Shown in pieces: positions 17,421 to 24,825 of a stretch of 64,000 nt of DNA; within the stretch, counting starts at the first letter, position 1, and every line of letters begins with the position of its first letter. The notes beneath the pieces were generated by a model. That model searched no databases, was not told where the DNA came from, and saw only the letters and a program-made list of their open reading frames with translations. Source of the stretch: Paenibacillus sp. FSL H7-0326 (GTDB lineage: Bacteria; Bacillota; Bacilli; Paenibacillales; Paenibacillaceae); the NCBI RefSeq assembly GCF_001955535.1, contig NZ_MPVN01000001.1:1178001-1242000 (forward strand), given 5' to 3'. Both the position numbers and the translations under genes were made by a program.

Positions 17421-18038
17421 TTACTGTGAGCTAAGCCGCTTCACCATACGCAGCCGATCTTCGGTTGCCAGACTATGTGTCGTTGTGAAGCAAGCAGGAC
17501 ATACGTACATCTGGATTCCAAATGGCGCCTCTAATGGATGAAGCGCAGATTTGGCAGCAGCAAATTGATCCTTCTTCACCGTCTGTACCCCTGCATGGAG
17601 CATAAACTCACGGCAGTTCGGACATTCAGGGACTTCCTCTTGTTGATCCAATATGGATTGAACCGTCTCTCCATATTTCGCCATGTTCAGACCAGAATCT
17701 TCATACGTATCCAGTGCTCTTACACTTGGAAGTATTGTATCCGTTTCGTCCTCCCATAGGTTACTATAATCTTCGTCCGATTCGTTTGCCTGATTAGACT
17801 CCGTATGAAGCAGTTCCTCTTCATCCTCGGTAAGAGTCACATTTAGCGTCCGATATCCTTCTAATGACTCGGATTTGGAGTTGCTCTGGTCAGCTTCCTC
17901 CTTCAACGTATCTTCTTCGACTTCAGCCGTTCCCTCCAGTGTGAGGGGATTATTACAATAAGGGCATTCCTCTTCAGGTCCTAGCTCCTCATCCCATACA
18001 ATTTCAGTTTGACACCATGGACATACAGTAGTTTCCAC
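17421..18038 (-). CDS. Protein with two zinc ribbons and an acidic middle
   Basis: A 205-residue protein I do not recognise. It has an N-terminal CPWC...CPYC ribbon (residues 6-28) and a C-terminal CPNC...CPAC pair (about residues 138-183). Between them is a highly acidic, low-complexity stretch. Four CxxC knuckles suggest two bound zinc ions. It could be a scaffold or a regulator, but nothing indicates which. It has a close upstream gap to the mutS2 region and its own terminator. Confidence 0.72.
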   Translation of the reverse strand: METTVCPWCQTEIVWDEELGPEEECPYCNNPLTLEGTAEVEEDTLKEEADQSNSKSESLEGYRTLNVTLTEDEEELLHTESNQANESDEDYSNLWEDETDTILPSVRALDTYEDSGLNMAKYGETVQSILDQQEEVPECPNCREFMLHAGVQTVKKDQFAAAKSALHPLEAPFGIQMYVCPACFTTTHSLATEDRLRMVKRLSSQ

Positions 18039-18082
18039 TCTATTTCAACCCTTTCTTCTTATCCCATTCTCATCTTCGCCTA

Positions 18083-18163
18083 TTACCCATTTATCATATA
18101 CACGACCCCTGCTACGAAAAAAATGACAGCCGCAGCAAACAGAACCCTGATCAAATTTTTCAT
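18083..18163 (-). CDS. 26-residue single-span membrane peptide
   Basis: A short ORF encodes 26 residues, with start ATG 18161-18163 and stop 18083-18085. AGGAGGCACCC lies directly upstream, one of the best ribosome sites in the area. The peptide begins MKNLIRVLF, is hydrophobic through AAAVIFFVAGVVYMI and ends NG, which fits one membrane helix with a basic inner end. It lies 24 bases downstream of mutS2 and 44 bases upstream of the zinc-ribbon gene. I know no named family. Confidence 0.6.
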   Translation of the reverse strand: MKNLIRVLFAAAVIFFVAGVVYMING

Positions 18164-18187
18164 GGGTGCCTCCTGTAACAAGGTTAT

Positions 18188-20551
18188 TTATTTCAGTTCA
18201 GCAACGGTAACTCCTGTACCGCCTTCTCCGTAGTTGCCCAGTCGGTAGCTCTTAACGTTCTTGTGCTTGCGAAGATATTCCTGTATGCCTGAACGGAGAA
18301 CGCCGGTACCCTTGCCGTGAATAAGGTACACCTGACCTAAATTCGCCATGAAGGCTTCATCAATAAAGCGGTCTGCCTCAACCAAAGCCTCTTCGAGATT
18401 AGCACCTCTGAGATCGAGCTCTGATCTGACATGCTCATCCCGAGTACGCTTGACTCCTGTTACATGTCTTGTCGCTCCCGCCCCTTGCTTTTGAGCCTGC
18501 GGTGTATCGATTAACTCTAAATCGGTAAGTGCTACTTTCATTTTCATAATACCGAGCTGAACCAAGGCCTCTTTGCCGGCTAATTCAACGACATGACCTT
18601 TCTGATTCAAACTGGCCACCTTAACTTCATCACCAGGTTCAATTCTCCGAGCTTGAGCCGCTTTTTTAATTTTTTTCATGCGCTCGGCTGGTTCAGCATC
18701 ACTTAATGCTTTGCGTGCGGCGATGAGCTTGTGCTCCTTAACAGAAGCCCCTTCCTCAAGCGCCAGCTTACGTAGATCACGAATAATTTGCTCTGATTCC
18801 TGGCGAGCTTTGGCAATGATCTCCCGTGCCTCCTGCTCCGCCTTCTCAATGCGTCTGTCCCGCTGTTCCTCGAGCTTGCTGATCTCCCGCTCATGATGAT
18901 CACGAAGCTGCTCCAGATCCTTTCTCAGCTTCTCGGCACGTTCCTTCTCCTGCTCTGCTGTCAGGCGATTCTGCTCCAGCGAAGCAATCATGTGCTCTAC
19001 TCGCTGATCATCTTCTTTGACTTCCCCGCGGGCATAATCAAGAATATCAGACGGAAGTCCCAGACGTTCTGCGATGGCAAATGCATTACTGCGTCCTGGA
19101 ACACCAAGCAATAGCCTATAGGTCGGACTCAGCGTATTGACATCAAATTCCATACTCGCATTAATGACACCTTTGCGTTCATAAGCATAAGCCTTCAGTT
19201 CACTATAATGAGTCGTTGCAATCAAGCGGCAGCCTGTGGAATGAATGTGTTCAAGGATGGCTATTGCGAGTGCAGAGCCTTCTGAAGGATCGGTACCGGC
19301 CCCAAGCTCATCAAAGAGCACAAGGCTTTTCGGTGTCATTTCCGACAATATTCGAATGATATTCGTCATGTGGCTTGAGAAAGTACTGAGGCTCTGTTCA
19401 ATGCTCTGCTCGTCACCGATATCGGCATAGATGGCATCAAATACACATAACTGGCTCCCATCCTCTGCGGATACGAATAAGCCGGACATGGCCATCAGAC
19501 TTAAGAGCCCTACCGTTTTGAGCGTAACGGTCTTACCACCGGTGTTGGGACCGGTAACAATGATCGATGTATACGAATTTCCTAGTTCTACATCTGTTGG
19601 AACAACCTTATCTATAGATATAAGCGGATGTCGACCTTTTTTGATCTTCATGAAGCCACGGTCATTCATAATAGGCAAGGTTGCTTTCATTTCCCGAGCG
19701 AGACGTGCTTTTGCAAAAATAAAATCCAATGTCCCCAGCAATTCGACATCGATGGCAAGCAATTCTGCTTGTTCTCCAACAAGAGCCGTCAATTTCTGCA
19801 GAATCACTTCAACTTCACGTTCTTCGCGCATTCGCGTTTCACGAAGCTTGTTATTCATAGTAACAATGGATTCGGGCTCGATAAAAAGCGTTGCACCTGA
19901 CCCCGATTGATCATGAACAATCCCGCCAAAGTGCGCACGATATTCGGCCTTTACCGGAATGACGAAGCGATCACCGCGAATCGTGACAAGCTGATCCTGA
20001 AGCATTTTGGACACCGAAGATGAACGGATCATCGAATCGAGCTTCTCTCTAATTCTGGACTCCCCCGTTCTTAATTCACGACGGATTTGGGACAAATTAG
20101 CGCTCGCCGAATCCAATACTTCTGCGGAATCATCGATACATAATTTAATTGCATCCTCAAGTGGTTTTTGTTCAGACAATTGCTCACTCAGGAAGATTAG
20201 CTTGTCCATCTGAATTTCTTCCTGCATGCCATCCAGCAGGCGTTTAAGTCTCCGTGCGGTGTGAACCGTATTATGGATGGACAGCAGTTCATGGGGACTT
20301 AATGTTCCGCCAATTCGAGCTCTCTTCACTGCAGAACGAATATCCACAATACCGGAAAATGAAGGTATCCCTTTCAACCGATCCACATTGACGGCCTGGT
20401 CGGTTCCAGACAGCAAATTTTTAACTTCCTCCAGATCGCTGATCGGAATTAAATTTTCAGCGTTGTGTTTACCCATCTCTGTTTGCGTGTATAGAGATAA
20501 TGTATTTAAAATTTTACGATATTCTAACGTATGCAAAATTTTTGAATCCAA
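18188..20551 (-). CDS. mutS2: MutS2 family ATPase/endonuclease
   Basis: A 787-residue MutS2. The ATPase core has the Walker A GPNTGGKTVTLK (about residue 335), then DELGAGTDPSEGSAL and TTHYSELKAYAY. A long charged coiled coil follows (about 520-640), then a C-terminal Smr domain with LDLRGANLEEAL, VYLIHGKGTGVLR. MutS2 has no mismatch-recognition domain; in B. subtilis it acts on collided ribosomes and related substrates. It retains the locus order near zapA-pheST seen in bacilli. Start ATG has GAGGAG 8 bases upstream. Confidence 0.94.
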   Translation of the reverse strand: MDSKILHTLEYRKILNTLSLYTQTEMGKHNAENLIPISDLEEVKNLLSGTDQAVNVDRLKGIPSFSGIVDIRSAVKRARIGGTLSPHELLSIHNTVHTARRLKRLLDGMQEEIQMDKLIFLSEQLSEQKPLEDAIKLCIDDSAEVLDSASANLSQIRRELRTGESRIREKLDSMIRSSSVSKMLQDQLVTIRGDRFVIPVKAEYRAHFGGIVHDQSGSGATLFIEPESIVTMNNKLRETRMREEREVEVILQKLTALVGEQAELLAIDVELLGTLDFIFAKARLAREMKATLPIMNDRGFMKIKKGRHPLISIDKVVPTDVELGNSYTSIIVTGPNTGGKTVTLKTVGLLSLMAMSGLFVSAEDGSQLCVFDAIYADIGDEQSIEQSLSTFSSHMTNIIRILSEMTPKSLVLFDELGAGTDPSEGSALAIAILEHIHSTGCRLIATTHYSELKAYAYERKGVINASMEFDVNTLSPTYRLLLGVPGRSNAFAIAERLGLPSDILDYARGEVKEDDQRVEHMIASLEQNRLTAEQEKERAEKLRKDLEQLRDHHEREISKLEEQRDRRIEKAEQEAREIIAKARQESEQIIRDLRKLALEEGASVKEHKLIAARKALSDAEPAERMKKIKKAAQARRIEPGDEVKVASLNQKGHVVELAGKEALVQLGIMKMKVALTDLELIDTPQAQKQGAGATRHVTGVKRTRDEHVRSELDLRGANLEEALVEADRFIDEAFMANLGQVYLIHGKGTGVLRSGIQEYLRKHKNVKSYRLGNYGEGGTGVTVAELK

Positions 20552-20700
20552 TGTGACAACTCCTCTCGGGCTCTATTTGTATTATAGCGAAAGAGCAGGA
20601 CTTGTGCCATTTGAGAATGATGCCGCACATAAGAAATGCGGGATTGTTACATAATAATATTGCATACGGAGTCTGTTCATCAAAAAAGGAGGACAAAATC

Positions 20701-21054
20701 ATGAACATTTTAGGAGCTATCGTCCGGTTTATTGTAGCCGCAATCGTATTGTTACTTGTTGGCTGGATCGTTCCGGGCTTCTCAGTAGGCGGATTTGGCA
20801 GCGCGCTGATATTGGCCGTTGTCATCGCATTGTTAGGCTGGGTCATTGAGAGCATCTTCGGAAAAAGAGTCTCACCTTTTGGCCGCGGTATCGTCGGATT
20901 CTTGGTGAGTGCGCTCGTGATCTGGCTGTCTCAATACATCGTCGACGACGTTTCCGCGAGCATCCTGGGAGCCATCCTTGCAGCATTAGTCATCGGGATT
21001 ATCGACATTTTTGTACCAACCCCGTTTGATGCAGCAAAAGGAAATCGAAAATAA
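20701..21054 (+). CDS. YvlD-like four-helix membrane protein
   Basis: A 117-residue protein with four hydrophobic segments: about 5-22, 28-46, 58-80 and 88-105. Short basic loops (FGKRVSPFGRG) separate them. It belongs to the YvlD or phage holin family 4 group. The function in non-phage contexts is not known; no lysis or phage genes are nearby. ATG 20701 is chosen because AAAGGAGG sits 8 bases upstream. It diverges from mutS2. Confidence 0.82.
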   Translation: MNILGAIVRFIVAAIVLLLVGWIVPGFSVGGFGSALILAVVIALLGWVIESIFGKRVSPFGRGIVGFLVSALVIWLSQYIVDDVSASILGAILAALVIGIIDIFVPTPFDAAKGNRK

Positions 21055-21086
21055 GAAACAGATGTGAAATCATCTGTACACTCGAA

Positions 21087-21120
21087 AAGAGTCTCCTTAT
21101 CAATATAAGGAGGCTTTTTT
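21087..21120 (+). terminator. Terminator after the YvlD-like gene
   Basis: GTCTCCTTAT and ATAAGGAGGC arms around CAAT, followed by seven T residues on the plus strand. Confidence 0.92.
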
Positions 21121-21283
21121 TCTTGGATACAGTTCTCACTTATCTGCTTCCCCATTCTAATGAGTACTATCGGATGTGCTTACAAATTGTTTGCAAAATT
21201 CTCACATAAGGAAATGCACAACCCTATTCTTCTGAGGTATCATGGTAGTACATTATGGATTTTATTTTGGGAGGCCTTGCGTG

Positions 21284-21667
21284 ATGAAAAAAGTCAGCTA
21301 TCTGCTATGCACCGTGATGCTGCTCTTCTTGCTCGCTGCGTGCGGACAAGACTCTGCGGAGAATCAAGGCAGCGGAATTACTGAGCCTGAAGTTGCTGCA
21401 AGTGACGAGATCGTCATTAAAGCAACAGATTACGAATTCGATCAACCAGAGTATCGCATCAAAAAAGGAGTGCCTGTACGTGTCGTATATGAGAATGCAG
21501 AAGGGAACCACGGAATTATTGTACCCGGTCTTAGCCTCCAGCTTGATCGAGATACAACATCCAAGGTCATCACACCGGAAGAAGTAGGTGAGTTTGAGAT
21601 CGCTTGTTCTGTATTTTGCGGTACGGGTCATTCCACAATGATATCTAAGATTATAGTTGAAGAATAA
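21284..21667 (+). CDS. CuA-type cupredoxin lipoprotein
   Basis: A 127-residue secreted lipoprotein. The signal ends in the lipobox LLAAC (Cys20), and a linker follows. The cupredoxin domain spans residues 43-127. All ligands of a dinuclear CuA site of cytochrome oxidase subunit II are visible: His76 (NHGIIVPG), Cys108, Cys112, His116 and Met119 in CSVFCGTGHSTM. It has no membrane hairpin and no oxidase genes beside it. Roles could be copper carriage to an oxidase or electron transfer. ATG 21284 is favoured; GTG three bases upstream is possible, and GGGAGG precedes both. Confidence 0.85.
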   Translation: MKKVSYLLCTVMLLFLLAACGQDSAENQGSGITEPEVAASDEIVIKATDYEFDQPEYRIKKGVPVRVVYENAEGNHGIIVPGLSLQLDRDTTSKVITPEEVGEFEIACSVFCGTGHSTMISKIIVEE

Positions 21668-21676
21668 TGAGCAAAT

Positions 21677-21720
21677 AAGCCTGTCCCAGCATCTTGTTAG
21701 ATGTTAGGACAGGCTTTTGC
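21677..21720. terminator. Bidirectional terminator between two convergent genes
   Basis: AAGCCTGTCC and GGACAGGCTT arms flanked by A-rich sequence on the left and TTTTGCT on the right. It lies between the cupredoxin gene (plus) and the ZapA fusion gene (minus) and can serve both. Confidence 0.85.
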
Positions 21721-21731
21721 TATAGCATGAA

Positions 21732-24680
21732 TCAGCTCTGATCCTGCTCAATCAGTTCAATCCATTCGTTATACTCGGTCTGAAGCTTCGTGTATTCATC
21801 CTGCAGCTGACGATATTCATGAGCCAGATTCTCTGACTTGTCCTGCTGCATCTCACGCTCCACTTCTAGAAGGCGCAGCTGATGTGCTGTTACCTCATAT
21901 CGTTCTACAACATCCTGGAGCTCAGACTCAAGAGCCTTCTTCTCCCCTTGCAAGGAATTCAAGCTCGATATCGCTGCATCCTTCTCTCGTTCCAGCTCAG
22001 CCAACCGACCGTCTCCTGCAGCAACCTGCTTCTGCCAGCTGCTGACCTCTTCAGCTAACTTGCTGCGATCTTCTTCCCATTCCTGCTGCTGTGCTGCCAG
22101 CTTCTCATATCTCGACTGGAATTCCTGCTTCTGACGCAAGGCTTCTTCCTGAAGCAGCATCCAATGCTGTTCCTTATGAGACCACTCCTCGAGCTCAGTC
22201 TTTAAGCTCTTCTCATGCTCATTCCATTGGTTCTGCTCTGCACGCAGCTTGGATACAGCTTCTTCAAGCTCCTCGTATTTGAGCTGCCATTCAATGGCTT
22301 CTTCCTCCGCTTCATTCAGCAGGGATTGGCGTTTCGACATCTGTTCCTTGACTTTGTCATGCTCAGCTTCGATCGCAAGCAATTGCTTGCGAATGTTAGC
22401 CTGCTCTTGTTCGTATTCGGAAATGAGCTGCTTGTACTGTTGTTCCTGACTTACCGACTGCTCATAATCAGCTCGAAGCGCTTCATAGTGCTCCTGCAGT
22501 TCAGGAAGCTGCTGGGATAGTGTTTCTCGTTCAGACTGTACACGCTTCATCTCTGATGAGATATGCTCCAGCTCACTGCGCACACTTTGAAGTTCAGCTT
22601 GCGTCACTTCTAAACGTTCAGTCGCTTCAAGAACCTCTGTCTCCAGGGCACTGATCTCTTGTTTATGCTGCTCTGCTGCCATTCTCCAGCTCTTCTCGCT
22701 GCCCGACAGCGACGCAACCTCATTCTGCAATTGTCGTGTTGCTGCATGAGCCTGCTCCAGCACTTTCTGTAGTCGCCGCTGCTCCTGCTCGGCCTTCTCA
22801 CCAGCCTGCTTAAGACTGGAGATCTCACGCTGACTCGCCGCATGCTGATCCTGAATCTTACGAAGCTGAGCAGAGCTTGCAGCTTCTTTATCGATGGCTT
22901 CCTGAATTTTGACCTTAAGCTGCTCAGCTGTCTCATGGGCCTTGGCCGCTTCCTGCTCTGCTGTACGCAGCTTGGCTTGAAGGGACGAGCTGTTATCCTT
23001 CACATCGGATATCTGCTGTTCAAGCTCCTGGATTCGGCGAGTCTGCTTCGCAATCGTATCCTGCCCTTGTGAAGCAAAGGATTCAAGCTCGGAGACGCGA
23101 GTCTGCTCCTGTTCCAATCTGCCAGTAAGCTCCTTCAGCTTGTCTTCTTCCTCGGCAAGCTGGGCAAGAGCCTCCTCTAGCTGGTTATCCGCTTCAGCTC
23201 GTTCTTCCTCAAGCTGCTGCTGGAGCTGTTCAAGCTCCTCTTTGAGCTTCTGTTCACGCTCGTTATACTTACGCATAAGCTCATCCTTAACGGAGTTGAG
23301 CTCTTCACGATATTGCTCATAAGCTGCTGCTTCAGCTCGCTCTGCTTCCTGAACAGCCAAGCTCTCCGCTTCCTTAAGCCGTTCCTCCATCTCGCTCTTC
23401 GCTTCGCTCAGTCGTTCCTCGTACGCTTCCTTCATTTCGGCAAGATCACTGTCAGCCTGCTGAAGCTGATGATTCAAATCATGAACTGATTTCTCCAGCA
23501 CCTTGATTTGTTCCTCAGCTTGAGTCTTGAAGTTGAGGAGCTCTGCACCCTTGGCCTCTTCATCCAGCAGCATTTGTGTTATTTCATCAACCTGCTGCTG
23601 TGCTTCAGCTTCAGCCTGAGCCTTAACAGATGCGATTTCTTGAAGCTGTGCCTCCTTGAACGCACTTAACTTCGCTTCTGCTTCCTCCTCTGCTGTGAGG
23701 ATCCGTGCATCTGCTGCTGTCCGCACTTCTTGAATCTTGATATTAAGCTGCCCTAGCTTGTCCTCGCTTACCTTCAGTGCATTCTTCCATTCCTGCTCCT
23801 TGGAGCTCAGCGTCTTCTGCCACTCTTGCTCTTTGAGATTCAATTGCTGCTCCAGCTTGGCATACTTCGCTGCTGCTTGGTCTGTTAGTTCCTTCAGCTT
23901 GGCCTCATGCTGTTTCTGAAGAGCCGCCTTCTCTGACTGTAGTCTTGCTTCTAACTGATTCCGCTCCTGCAGAATCTTGTCTGCTTGTGCTGACTTCTGC
24001 TCAAGCTGCTTCCGCAGCTCCCGCTCCTTGGAGGCAGCTTCTTCGATAAGCTTGTTATGCCTTGCTTCCTGCTCAGCCATTTCATTCTTGCGCCTTGCTT
24101 CAAACTGCTCTGTCAGCTCTTTCTGTTTCTGCTGTGCCTGCTGCTGCCACTTCTTCTCATTCTGCTGCGAACGATTAAGGAGCTCGTTATAGCTTTGCTC
24201 GGCTTTTTTCAGCTCCTCTTCTCGAAGGAGTGTCTTCGACAGTGCCTCTTCCAATTGCGATTTCAATGCACGCTGCTCTTCATTACGCGCCTTCTCCAGC
24301 TGTGCGAGTGCCTGCTGTGCATTTTGCTTCTCTTTATCCAGCTCAGCTCTTGCTTCTTCAAGCTGCTTCAATTTCTCCATCTGCTGTTCATAAGTATCTT
24401 GAAGCTTCGACAATTCGCTTCCCAGCTGAGTCTTCTCACCGGTTACCATCTTCAGCTCATTCTTGATCTGTTGAACCTGCAAGGATTCCTCAGCCATATG
24501 TACTGCAGTCAAGACGGCTAGTCTCGGTGTATCCAGTCTGGAATGGGTCTTGGATATCGCATTCATTCTTTCGTCAACCAGGCTTGCAACCTGTTTCATA
24601 TATTCGGCACTGCTGCCGACCAATTTATAAGAAGTCCCGTAGATGTCTACGGTGACGCGTGTACGATTAGGTGTAGTCAC
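21732..24680 (-). CDS. ZapA-domain protein fused to a giant coiled coil
   Basis: A 982-residue protein. Residues 1-80 match ZapA, the FtsZ-ring partner: TRVTVDIYGTSYKLVGSSAEYM, DERMNAIS, RLAVLTAVHMAEE. Normal ZapA is about 85 residues; here some 900 residues of Glu/Gln/Lys/Ala heptad coil follow without a break. There are no membrane segments. The place downstream of pheT is where bacilli carry zapA, so I infer a lengthened division factor. The likely start is GTG 24680 (GTGACTACACC), 8 bases after AAGGAGG; the ATG 18 bases further upstream overlaps that site. A terminator separates it from pheT. Confidence 0.82.
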   Translation of the reverse strand: MTTPNRTRVTVDIYGTSYKLVGSSAEYMKQVASLVDERMNAISKTHSRLDTPRLAVLTAVHMAEESLQVQQIKNELKMVTGEKTQLGSELSKLQDTYEQQMEKLKQLEEARAELDKEKQNAQQALAQLEKARNEEQRALKSQLEEALSKTLLREEELKKAEQSYNELLNRSQQNEKKWQQQAQQKQKELTEQFEARRKNEMAEQEARHNKLIEEAASKERELRKQLEQKSAQADKILQERNQLEARLQSEKAALQKQHEAKLKELTDQAAAKYAKLEQQLNLKEQEWQKTLSSKEQEWKNALKVSEDKLGQLNIKIQEVRTAADARILTAEEEAEAKLSAFKEAQLQEIASVKAQAEAEAQQQVDEITQMLLDEEAKGAELLNFKTQAEEQIKVLEKSVHDLNHQLQQADSDLAEMKEAYEERLSEAKSEMEERLKEAESLAVQEAERAEAAAYEQYREELNSVKDELMRKYNEREQKLKEELEQLQQQLEEERAEADNQLEEALAQLAEEEDKLKELTGRLEQEQTRVSELESFASQGQDTIAKQTRRIQELEQQISDVKDNSSSLQAKLRTAEQEAAKAHETAEQLKVKIQEAIDKEAASSAQLRKIQDQHAASQREISSLKQAGEKAEQEQRRLQKVLEQAHAATRQLQNEVASLSGSEKSWRMAAEQHKQEISALETEVLEATERLEVTQAELQSVRSELEHISSEMKRVQSERETLSQQLPELQEHYEALRADYEQSVSQEQQYKQLISEYEQEQANIRKQLLAIEAEHDKVKEQMSKRQSLLNEAEEEAIEWQLKYEELEEAVSKLRAEQNQWNEHEKSLKTELEEWSHKEQHWMLLQEEALRQKQEFQSRYEKLAAQQQEWEEDRSKLAEEVSSWQKQVAAGDGRLAELEREKDAAISSLNSLQGEKKALESELQDVVERYEVTAHQLRLLEVEREMQQDKSENLAHEYRQLQDEYTKLQTEYNEWIELIEQDQS

Positions 24681-24721
24681 AGTTGTGCCCTCCTTCATGT
24701 CTGTCTTGTTGATTCTAAGTT

Positions 24722-24768
24722 GAAAAAAAAATCACATCGAACCTTGATGTTTAAGGATTCGATGTGAC
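24722..24768 (-). terminator. Terminator after pheT
   Basis: TCACATCGA and TCGATGTGA form a perfect 9-bp stem, followed by nine or more T residues on the minus strand. It ends the pheST transcript ahead of the ZapA fusion gene. Confidence 0.93.
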
Positions 24769-24825
24769 TTAGGGCAATTCCTGCAATTTTTTTCTCAAAA
24801 AATAAAGGGTAAATCAGGAAAAAAC

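Noticed and set aside
20701..21054. Holin-like gene as a sign of a prophage
   Set aside because: YvlD-like proteins are common chromosomal membrane proteins and no endolysin, integrase or structural phage gene is near.
21732..24680. The long coiled-coil frame as an artefact of repeats
   Set aside because: No exact tandem DNA repeat is visible, codon use stays normal and a proper start site and terminator bound the gene.
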